NCBI GenBank assembly: GCA_015060685.1
Contig: SUXZ01000006.1
Span: forward strand, 103,850-167,849
DNA length: 64,000 nucleotides
DNA from: Mediterranea massiliensis
GTDB lineage: Bacteria > Bacteroidota > Bacteroidia > Bacteroidales > Bacteroidaceae
Reading direction: 5' to 3'
The notes under the pieces are model-generated. The model did no database searches. It saw only the letters and a list, made by a program, of their open reading frames with translations, and was not told the DNA's origin. Shown piece by piece: positions 16,550 through 24,105 of the stretch (the first letter of the stretch is position 1; every line of letters begins with the position of its first letter). The translations under genes and the position numbers were made by a program.

Positions 16550-16654
16550 ATGAACGAAAATGTAAATGGCTACATTGCTCCCGAAGTGGAAATTGTAGAA
16601 GTGGAAGTAGAACGTGGATTTGAAGCTTCAGGCGAAACAGATCCTTGGGAATAA
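16550..16654 (+). CDS. 34-residue acidic peptide
   Basis: ATG at 16550, TAA at 16652-16654. The product begins MNENVNGYIAPEVEIVEVE and ends GFEASGETDPWE. It has no signal peptide, a Val/Glu alternation in the middle (likely beta-strand) and a Gly/Ser/Thr then Trp-Glu tail. From memory, short Bacteroidota peptides with PEVE...VE...GF...S patterns are common next to surface lipoproteins. Their role is unknown and I did not search. It follows the leader RNA by 65 bases and precedes the first lipoprotein ATG by 19 bases, so it is probably translated from the same mRNA. GTAGCCA (16521-16527) could pair with TGGCTAC inside the gene (16567-16573), enclosing the start codon. Confidence 0.6.
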   Translation: MNENVNGYIAPEVEIVEVEVERGFEASGETDPWE

Positions 16655-16673
16655 CAATCTAAAACATTCCACT

Positions 16674-19244
16674 ATGAAAATCTTTAATCTAATTAAGGGC
16701 ATCACAATGTTGTGCTTGCCCTTATTCCTCTTTTCTTGTAGCGAAGAGGAATACCTACAAACTGAACAGAAAGTAAAGGTGCTGATTTCTATTGATGAAT
16801 TTCAAAACGATGCAGCAACAAGAACAACCACCGACCCGAACAACAACTATGCCATAACATGGGCTTCGGGCGATACCATCGGAATCTTTCCGCGCGAAGG
16901 TTTTCAAGAACCATTCGAAATTCCGGCAAATCAAGTAGGACAGAAAAGTGCCACCTTCGATGGTGGATATTGGACAATAAAAGGCGGACTGACCTACAAC
17001 GCCTACTATCCTTTCGACAAGAACGCATTTCTATCGGCAGACGAGAAGACACGAATTGCCGTAACCTATTTAGGGCAAGAACAAACTGGCACAGAATGTA
17101 ATATCGGAGCATACGACTACACATACTCCGACTGGAAAGAAGCTGCTGCTCAAAGTATAAGTTTCAAATTCCACCATATTGGTGCCATTGCAATCTTCAG
17201 CTTGGAATATCCGGCTACAACTACATACACGAAGTTTTCCATAACAACCGAAGAAAAGGTTATCCCTGTTGCCGGCACATACGACCTCACTGCTGATGCA
17301 CCAATCTTCGTAGCAGACAAGTATGCTAAATCTATTGATATGGCGCTGAAAAATCATGAGGGAACAGCAGGAGATATTGGAAAATTTTACATGATGCTCC
17401 CTCCAATGGATTTAAGCGGACACGAAGTTACGCTATCCTTAACGCAAGCTAACGGAACAAAACACTTCTATTCGATAGCATTCCCCACTATTGTAAAAAG
17501 TAAAAAGTATGAATTGGAAGGAGATTTAATTACTACTTCTGCCGACGGAAGTACTGACGAATGGGAGGATGAAACGAAATCTGTTGAACTGAATGGCACA
17601 ACTTTCAAGGAGAAATTAATAGAAGCTGTTGGAAAAGATGAGTGGGAAGCAAAAAGAAGCATATCAAGTATTATATTCAAAGCAAATTCTACTCCAAGTG
17701 CCAATGCAACAATCGTTTCAGATGGTATAGCTATCAACTATGCAGATAACATAGCAACTGTACACATTAATGCAGATTATGCAAACTTAACAACTGGTAA
17801 ACAAATGTTTAACGGTTTATCGCATCTAAAACACATCGAGGGATTAAATATAATAAACACAAGCAACGTAACGGATATGAGTGAAATGTTTAGAGGATGT
17901 TCACTACTTACTTCTTTAGATTTATCAAACTTTGATACAAGTAACGTAACAGACATGGAATTTATGTTTAGTGACTGTTCGTCATTAACAACATTAAATT
18001 TATCAAACTTCGATACAAGTAACGTAACGGATATGGGTAATATGTTTAGTTACTGTCAGTCATTAACAATATTAGATTTATCAAACTTCGATACAAGCAA
18101 CGTAACGAATATGAGTAGTATGTTTTATGACTGTCACTTCTTGGCAACATTAAATTTATCAAACTTCGATACGAGCAACGTAACGGACATGGGTTATATG
18201 TTTAGTTTCTGTCACTCATTGGCAACATTAAATTTATCAAACTTCGATACAAGTAACGTAACGGATATGGGTAATATGTTTAGTTTCTGTCAGTCATTAA
18301 CAATATTAGATTTATCAAACTTCGATACAAGCAACGTAACGGATATGAGTGGTATGTTTTATGCATGTTCAACACTAACTTCTTTAGATCTATCGAACTT
18401 CGATACAAGTAACGTAACGGATATGAGTGGTATGTTTTATGCATATTCACTTACTTCATTAGACTTATCTAATTTTGATACAAGCAACGTAACGAATATG
18501 AATGGTATGTTTAGTGGATGTTCGCTTACTTCATTAGATTTATCGAACTTTGATACAAGCAAAGTAACGAATATGAATTGTATGTTTAGTGGATGTTGGT
18601 CATTAACAACATTAAATTTATCAAACTTCGATACAAGTAACGTAACGGATATGAGTAATATGTTTAGTTACTGTCAGTCATTGGCAACATTAGATTTATC
18701 GAACTTTAATACAAGCAACGTAACGGATTTGAGTGATATATTTAGCAACTGTTTGACGCTTAAAGCATTAAATATCTCAAATTTTGATTTTAGTAAAATG
18801 ACAAGCATTAGTGAGCTATTCAAAGACTGCATATCGTTAACATCTTTAGATGTATCGAATGTCAATACCAGCAATATAACAAACATGAACAGACTATTCC
18901 AAAACTGTTCATCACTCATCTCTTTAGACCTATCGAGTTTTGATACAAGCAAGGTGACTAATATGCATGAAATGTTCCGAAATTGTTCATCATTAGTTTC
19001 TATAGACCTATCGAACTTTGACACGGACAATGTTGAAAATATGGGATGGATGTTCAATGGATGTTCAAAATTGACATCGGTCAAGATGATGGGAAACACC
19101 TCTAATTTACGGTATGCAACAGGATTTTTCCCCTACACAACCAATACCGGTACATTCTACTATAACGAAGCATACGATTATAGCAAGATTATAGCCGAAT
19201 TACCCAACGCTTGGACAGCAATTCCTTGTGCTGTAACCGAATAG
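16674..19244 (+). CDS. Surface lipoprotein: fimbrillin-like domain plus 16 DUF285 repeats
   Basis: 856 residues from the ATG at 16674. The frame opens earlier with GTG at 16614, but that start overlaps the small peptide and lacks the signal. Lipobox LFLFSC ends the signal peptide, so it is a lipoprotein. Residues about 34-290 form a fimbrillin-like (Mfa-like) domain containing TDPNNNYAITWASGDTIGIF. Residues 394-807 are sixteen repeats of about 26 residues with the pattern FDTSNVTDMxxMFxxCxSLTxLDLSN (DUF285/BspA-like, known from surface proteins), most with one Cys. A short C-terminal segment closes the protein. A role in adhesion or matrix binding is inference. The N-terminal 290 residues are repeated in the next gene. 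It is AT-rich compared with neighbouring housekeeping genes. Confidence 0.85.
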   Translation: MKIFNLIKGITMLCLPLFLFSCSEEEYLQTEQKVKVLISIDEFQNDAATRTTTDPNNNYAITWASGDTIGIFPREGFQEPFEIPANQVGQKSATFDGGYWTIKGGLTYNAYYPFDKNAFLSADEKTRIAVTYLGQEQTGTECNIGAYDYTYSDWKEAAAQSISFKFHHIGAIAIFSLEYPATTTYTKFSITTEEKVIPVAGTYDLTADAPIFVADKYAKSIDMALKNHEGTAGDIGKFYMMLPPMDLSGHEVTLSLTQANGTKHFYSIAFPTIVKSKKYELEGDLITTSADGSTDEWEDETKSVELNGTTFKEKLIEAVGKDEWEAKRSISSIIFKANSTPSANATIVSDGIAINYADNIATVHINADYANLTTGKQMFNGLSHLKHIEGLNIINTSNVTDMSEMFRGCSLLTSLDLSNFDTSNVTDMEFMFSDCSSLTTLNLSNFDTSNVTDMGNMFSYCQSLTILDLSNFDTSNVTNMSSMFYDCHFLATLNLSNFDTSNVTDMGYMFSFCHSLATLNLSNFDTSNVTDMGNMFSFCQSLTILDLSNFDTSNVTDMSGMFYACSTLTSLDLSNFDTSNVTDMSGMFYAYSLTSLDLSNFDTSNVTNMNGMFSGCSLTSLDLSNFDTSKVTNMNCMFSGCWSLTTLNLSNFDTSNVTDMSNMFSYCQSLATLDLSNFNTSNVTDLSDIFSNCLTLKALNISNFDFSKMTSISELFKDCISLTSLDVSNVNTSNITNMNRLFQNCSSLISLDLSSFDTSKVTNMHEMFRNCSSLVSIDLSNFDTDNVENMGWMFNGCSKLTSVKMMGNTSNLRYATGFFPYTTNTGTFYYNEAYDYSKIIAELPNAWTAIPCAVTE
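17853..19094 (+). repeat. In-frame tandem repeat array, 16 units of 78 (two of 75) bp
   Basis: 1242 bases encode 414 residues: fourteen 26-residue units and two adjacent 25-residue units (units 8 and 9). Units 2-11 are nearly identical in DNA (AACTTCGATACAAGYAACGT recurs), while units 12-16 have diverged. The near identity in the middle suggests recent expansion or homogenisation. Confidence 0.85.
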
Positions 19245-19264
19245 TAACTTAAAACAGACTCATT

Positions 19265-21916
19265 ATGAAAATCAATAATTTCATTAAAGGAATAACAATT
19301 ATTATAGCAACATTCCTAAATGCCTGCAGCGATGATTACAATCTGCCAATTGGCGAAGGAATGAAAGTGCTGATTTCTATTGATGAATTCCAGTCCGATG
19401 AAAAAACAAGGACGACAACCGATCCCAACAACAACTATGCCATTACATGGGCTTCGGGCGATACCATCGGAATCTTTCCACGCGAAGGATTTCAAGAACC
19501 GTTTGCAATACCGGCTAACCAAGTAGGACAGAAAAGTGCTACATTCGATGGAGGCTATTGGGGCATAAAAGGTGGATTAACATATAATGCCTATTATCCT
19601 TTCGATAAAAATGCTTTTGAATCGGCAAATTCTAAAACTGAAATAGCGGTTACCTACTTAGGACAAGAGCAAACGGGAACGGAGTGTAACATAGGTGCAT
19701 ACGACTATACCTATTCCGATTGGAAAGAGGCCACCGGGCAAAGCATTAGTTTCAAATTTCATCATATTGGAGCCATAACTATTTTCAGATTAAAGTATCC
19801 GGCAACGGCAACCTATACCAAACTAAGTATTATAACCGATGCCAATGTCATCCCTATTGCCGGTACATACGACCTTACCGCTAATGCACCGGCATTTGTA
19901 GCAGACAAATTTGCAAGTTCACTTGAAATGAAATTGAATAATCACACCGGTACAGTAGATGAAATCGGAACATTCTACATGATGCTCCCGCCAATGGACT
20001 TGAGTGAACAGGAAGTAAGGCTTGTTCTAACAACAAATAAAGGAACAGTGTGCTATTATTCAATCGATTTTCCTACCATTGTTAAAAGTAAAAAATATGA
20101 GTTTGACGGAGAACTTATAGTAACCAATATCGAAGGTAGCCGTACCTCATTTACCAACTTCAGGAACTTCCAAGAATTTGTAGAACAAGTTTCAAACACA
20201 ATACCACAAATTGAAAAATCAAATTGGGTTAGTTCGTTCAATTGGGGCGAAGACGAAGTTATTACCACTGGTACCGGTGATGTTCATTTTGGTTCTTCAG
20301 TTGATCGTGGTGCATATCGCGACTATATCACCAATGAAGGAAACGATTACAATTCCGCTTACTTTCGTCGTAATTCTACCCTTTTTGAAGGAGACAGATT
20401 TGGAAAAGACATTTGGAATGGTGGTTGGGCTGCTATCCGTGTGGTAAACATGGGGCTTCAAGCATTGAAAGAAGGGAAATTAGTTGAAGCAACTGATGAA
20501 CAGCGAAAATTCTTAGAAGGAGAAATGTACTTTTGGCGTGCTTATTTCCACTTCCAGTCATCTATTTGGTTTGGTGGACTTCCGTATATAGAAACAGTTA
20601 CTGATGAACCCCTAAGTTCACCTCGCCTAAGCTATCAAGAAATGGCAGACAAATGTATTGAGGATTTGAAAAAAGCCGTAGAATTACTACCCGTAATTTC
20701 AACGATTGATTCTCCCGCATTTGAAAACAATGATTTACTTCCCAATAAAATTTGGGCATTAGCTCTGTTGGGTAAGGTTCAGCTTTACGCAGGTAGTCCT
20801 TTAATGAATGCAGGTGTAAATGGTATGCCAACCGACTACAACCAAACATATTGCGCCAATGCCGCAGATACATTCGGCGAGTTATTAACATTAGTGGAAT
20901 CCGGCCAAACACAGTATGCGTTGGTAAACTTTGAGGATTACTCTTCATTGTTCTACACCAAACATCAAAATTGGAAGATGCCTGGATCAACGGAAGCCAT
21001 AATAATTGGACCTGACCATACGACCGATTCTTTTTGGCGACAATCAAACTCATACCAACCAACAGACATGGTTAATGGCGACGGCATTGTGCTTCATCCT
21101 TCTGCAAACTATGTGCAGTATTATGGTATGGCTAATGGACTTCCTTTAGAAGATTCCGAATCGGGTTGGACAAGAACACAACCATGGAAGGATCGTGACC
21201 CACGCTTCTATCACGACATTATCTATGATGGTGTAAAAATGATAAATGATACATGGGCTGACGAAAAATGGAAATGGGCTGATTTAGGAAAGAGCGATAC
21301 ATACATAGGTTCTTATCGCGAAGACCCAGATAGAACTAGCCGTACAGGATATCTAATGTATAAATTAATTCCACGTTATTCTAACAAATGGGATCGTGAG
21401 CATGAAGGATGGGCTGCTGCTGTAAATATGGGATTAACCGAGCTTAGATTAGCCGATGTCTATCTAATGTATGCCGAAGCGGCTGCGCAAGGCTATAGTG
21501 GAGCAGGAAATGCCAAATCTCCAAAATTCTCTAAGAGTGCAGTCGAAGCAATCAACGTCATTCGCAATCGTGCCGGTGTTGGTAATGTAGCCAATAAGTA
21601 TATCAGTAATCTGGAAAGTTTTATGAGCGAATTGCGCCGTGAACGTGCTGTAGAGTTAGCCTACGAAGCCCATCGTTTCAACGACCTTCGTCGTTGGTTA
21701 CTTTTGACGCGTTATCCCTACAATATTAAAACGGAAATTGAATTTGAACGTGATGGTGATTTTGATCCAGAAGCAGACCCAAAAGAAAGGAAAATAAAAG
21801 GATGGAAGGAAATCGTCCTTATTCAACGGAACTTGGATACCAAACACTATTGGATGCCATTTAAAGATGAAGACATCGCTAAGTATCCTGCATTAGTCCA
21901 AAATCCAGGATGGTAA
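19265..21916 (+). CDS. Lipoprotein fusing a fimbrillin-like domain to a SusD/RagB protein
   Basis: 883 residues. Signal with lipobox ATFLNAC. Residues about 34-290 repeat the fimbrillin-like domain of the preceding gene almost word for word (TDPNNNYAITWASGDTIGIF, GYWGIKGGLTYNAYYPFDKN). From about 293 the chain is a nearly complete SusD/RagB glycan-binding protein: FRNFQEFVEQV start, GEMYFWRAYFHFQSSIWFGG helix pair, LPNKIWALALLGKVQLYAGS, and the C-terminal signature RRERAVELAYEAHRFNDLRR and YPALVQNPGW. SusD normally carries its own lipobox and partners a SusC channel. Here export depends on the borrowed module and no SusC is adjacent. It lies 20 bases after the first lipoprotein, in the same operon. 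The fused region shows no frame break. Confidence 0.85.
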   Translation: MKINNFIKGITIIIATFLNACSDDYNLPIGEGMKVLISIDEFQSDEKTRTTTDPNNNYAITWASGDTIGIFPREGFQEPFAIPANQVGQKSATFDGGYWGIKGGLTYNAYYPFDKNAFESANSKTEIAVTYLGQEQTGTECNIGAYDYTYSDWKEATGQSISFKFHHIGAITIFRLKYPATATYTKLSIITDANVIPIAGTYDLTANAPAFVADKFASSLEMKLNNHTGTVDEIGTFYMMLPPMDLSEQEVRLVLTTNKGTVCYYSIDFPTIVKSKKYEFDGELIVTNIEGSRTSFTNFRNFQEFVEQVSNTIPQIEKSNWVSSFNWGEDEVITTGTGDVHFGSSVDRGAYRDYITNEGNDYNSAYFRRNSTLFEGDRFGKDIWNGGWAAIRVVNMGLQALKEGKLVEATDEQRKFLEGEMYFWRAYFHFQSSIWFGGLPYIETVTDEPLSSPRLSYQEMADKCIEDLKKAVELLPVISTIDSPAFENNDLLPNKIWALALLGKVQLYAGSPLMNAGVNGMPTDYNQTYCANAADTFGELLTLVESGQTQYALVNFEDYSSLFYTKHQNWKMPGSTEAIIIGPDHTTDSFWRQSNSYQPTDMVNGDGIVLHPSANYVQYYGMANGLPLEDSESGWTRTQPWKDRDPRFYHDIIYDGVKMINDTWADEKWKWADLGKSDTYIGSYREDPDRTSRTGYLMYKLIPRYSNKWDREHEGWAAAVNMGLTELRLADVYLMYAEAAAQGYSGAGNAKSPKFSKSAVEAINVIRNRAGVGNVANKYISNLESFMSELRRERAVELAYEAHRFNDLRRWLLLTRYPYNIKTEIEFERDGDFDPEADPKERKIKGWKEIVLIQRNLDTKHYWMPFKDEDIAKYPALVQNPGW

Positions 21917-21925
21917 TCAATATAA

Positions 21926-21959
21926 AAAAATAGGAACCAATCTCTTGGTTCCTATTTTT
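21926..21959. terminator. Bidirectional terminator between the fusion gene and rplS
   Basis: AAAAATAGGAACCAA, loop TCTC, TTGGTTCCTATTTTT: a perfect 15-base stem with A/T tracts on both sides, between convergent genes. Confidence 0.9.
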
Positions 21960-21987
21960 ATGTCGAACAAAGTTTGTTACGGAAGTA

Positions 21988-22341
21988 TTATCCGTTAACT
22001 CTTTTTTCTTTGATACGAGCCTTCTTACCGGTAAGAGCACGCAAGTAGTACAACTTAGCGCGACGAACTTTACCTACCTTGTTCACTTCGATGCTATCGA
22101 TAGCAGGTGATTCGAGTGGGAAAATACGCTCAACACCTACAGTACCAGACATCTTGCGAACGGTGAAACGCTTCTTTTCACCATGACCTGAAATCTTGAT
22201 AACAACACCACGATACAACTGAACGCGTTCCTTGTTACCTTCGACGATACGATATGCTACGGTAATAGTGTCACCAGCCTTGAATGAAGGATGTTGCTTG
22301 CCTGTAGCAAATGCTTCTTCTGCAATTTTAATTAAATCCAT
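21988..22341 (-). CDS. rplS: 50S ribosomal protein L19
   Basis: 117 residues, matching the bacterial L19 length and sequence: [52 protein letters not shown] and [11 protein letters not shown]19 sits at the 30S-50S interface. It is a single-gene unit transcribed away from the nucleotidase operon. On the minus strand TTACTTTG (22430-22437), one base off the -7 consensus, lies about 90 bases upstream. Confidence 0.97.
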   Translation of the reverse strand: MDLIKIAEEAFATGKQHPSFKAGDTITVAYRIVEGNKERVQLYRGVVIKISGHGEKKRFTVRKMSGTVGVERIFPLESPAIDSIEVNKVGKVRRAKLYYLRALTGKKARIKEKRVNG

Positions 22342-22487
22342 TGTTTGTAAATATTAAAAATGTTATCGTTACTACGCAACATACCAGGCCTCACACTATG
22401 TCCTGACAGCGATTGCGCGAAAGCGAGTGCAAAGTAACGAATTATTTGTCAGATACACAAATGTTTCCAACTATTTTTATCAAACGC

Positions 22488-22518
22488 TTGTTTTTATGTA
22501 AACTTTGGTTTATCTTTG
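22488..22518 (+). promoter_or_regulatory. Promoter of the nucleotidase/GH3 operon
   Basis: TTG (22488-22490), 20-base spacer, TATCTTTG (22511-22518). Transcription near 22525 excludes the in-frame start at 22413 and supports the ATG at 22542. Confidence 0.6.
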
Positions 22519-22541
22519 GAGCATTAACTTTAACCCTAACT

Positions 22542-24101
22542 ATGATGAAAGCTACAAGACTAAAAATCGCTTCTTGCGGGCTTTTGGTATCGCTATTCCT
22601 ACTAACTGCCTGCAAACCCTCCGAAAGGAAAATCCATATCAAAGGCGAACTTATCGCAATGGATTCGATTTGGGACAACGGCAATGACACAGAGACCATT
22701 GCAAAGTTGAAACCGTATCGGAACAGAATGGATAGTGTGATGAACTGGGTGATGGGAACTTCGGAGATGGACATGGAGGCCAAACGACCGGAAAGTCTGT
22801 TGTCGAACCTTGTTGCCGACGTATTGAGACAAGCCGGAGAGAAACTGCTGAACGGAAAACCGGCCGACATGGGGCTGGTGAACATGGGCGGACTGAGAAG
22901 CGTGATTACCAAAGGGCCGGTGACGTGCGAAAACATCTATGAGATACTGCCGTTCGAAAACTCGCTATCGGTGCTGACACTGAAAGGAAGCACCCTGAAA
23001 AGCCTCTTCGAAGACATTGCCCGGCGAAAAGGTGAAGGCGTGAGCGGAGTGGCCATGAAGATAACAGCCGACGGCAAACTGATTGAGGCAACCATCGGCG
23101 GCAAAACGGTAGCGGACGAGCAACTTTACACCGTTGCCACCATCGACTACCTGGCCGAAGGAAACGACGGAATGACCTCGCTGATACAAGCCGAAAAACG
23201 GGTAAATGCACCGGTATGGACGCTAAGAAGGCTGTTTATGGACTATGTGCTGAAACAAACCATGAAGCGGAAGGCACTTACCTCGAAACTGGAAGACCGC
23301 ATTGTGGTGATGGGAATGACCGATGAAGAGCCTACACAGATTCACATCCTGCACACAAGCGATACACATAGCCGGATAGAACCTATCAAGGCTACATCGG
23401 TGGACAGAGATGCCGGAAAAGGTGGTGTAGTGAGACGAGCTAACTTCGTGAAACAATTCCGCGAAGAGCATCCCGAAACATTGCTCGTGGATTGTGGCGA
23501 CTTCAGTCAAGGAACACCCTACTACAACTTCTTCTTCGGAACAGTGGAGGTAGAGATGATGAACCAAATGGGATATGATGCTGTTGCTATCGGTAACCAT
23601 GAATTCGACTTCGGCATGGAGAACCTGGCACGGTTGTGCAAACTGGCCGACTTCCCCATACTTTGCGCCAACTACGACGTAGCTGGAAGCGAGTTGGAAG
23701 GATTGGTAAAGCCATACACCGTCATCGAACGCAACGGATTGAGAATAGGATTGTTCGGATTAAGTCCGAAACTGGAAGGCTTGGTACAAGCCGAAAAGTG
23801 CAAAGGCCTCACCTTCAACGACCCCATCAAGGCGGCACAACAAGCCATCGACCAACTGCGCAACAAGGAGAAGTGCGACCTGGTAGTATGCTTGTCGCAC
23901 CTTGGCATCGACATACAGGACATCAGCGACGAAGAGGTGATTGCTTCGACAACCGGCATCGACCTGCTACTTGGCGGACACACACATACGTTGATGAACG
24001 AACCGAAGATATACTTAAACAAAAACGGAAAAGACGTGCCCGCCATGCATAGTGGACGAAACGGAGCACACATAGGAAAAATAGAAATAACAATAGAATA
24101 A
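22542..24101 (+). CDS. Permuted 5'-nucleotidase: C-terminal-type domain then metallophosphoesterase
   Basis: 519 residues from the ATG at 22542 (ATGATG). Lipobox LFLLTAC, so a lipoprotein of the envelope. Residues about 75-255 match the 5'-nucleotidase C-terminal substrate-binding domain (VNMGGLRSVITKGPVTCENIYEILPFENSL). Residues 265-519 are a calcineurin-like metallophosphoesterase with all metal motifs: TSDTHSR near 270, DCGDFSQG, GNHEFDFG near 352, CLSHLG and GGHTHT near 477. Canonical 5'-nucleotidases have the opposite order. In Bacteroides I recall these halves as two adjacent genes, so a fusion is likely here. It probably dephosphorylates nucleotides outside the cytoplasm. The next gene follows after 4 bases. 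Confidence 0.85.
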   Translation: MMKATRLKIASCGLLVSLFLLTACKPSERKIHIKGELIAMDSIWDNGNDTETIAKLKPYRNRMDSVMNWVMGTSEMDMEAKRPESLLSNLVADVLRQAGEKLLNGKPADMGLVNMGGLRSVITKGPVTCENIYEILPFENSLSVLTLKGSTLKSLFEDIARRKGEGVSGVAMKITADGKLIEATIGGKTVADEQLYTVATIDYLAEGNDGMTSLIQAEKRVNAPVWTLRRLFMDYVLKQTMKRKALTSKLEDRIVVMGMTDEEPTQIHILHTSDTHSRIEPIKATSVDRDAGKGGVVRRANFVKQFREEHPETLLVDCGDFSQGTPYYNFFFGTVEVEMMNQMGYDAVAIGNHEFDFGMENLARLCKLADFPILCANYDVAGSELEGLVKPYTVIERNGLRIGLFGLSPKLEGLVQAEKCKGLTFNDPIKAAQQAIDQLRNKEKCDLVVCLSHLGIDIQDISDEEVIASTTGIDLLLGGHTHTLMNEPKIYLNKNGKDVPAMHSGRNGAHIGKIEITIE

Positions 24102-24105
24102 TAAA

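Noticed and set aside
16614..16673. GTG start extending the first lipoprotein upstream
   Set aside because: It overlaps the small peptide gene and hides the lipoprotein signal; the ATG at 16674 fits.
17853..19094. Regular 78-bp repeats, considered as a CRISPR array
   Set aside because: The units are contiguous without unique spacers and encode an unbroken DUF285 repeat protein.
16674..21916. Variable-looking lipoprotein repeats considered as a diversity-generating retroelement target
   Set aside because: No reverse transcriptase or template repeat exists in the window, and differences between units are not adenine-specific.
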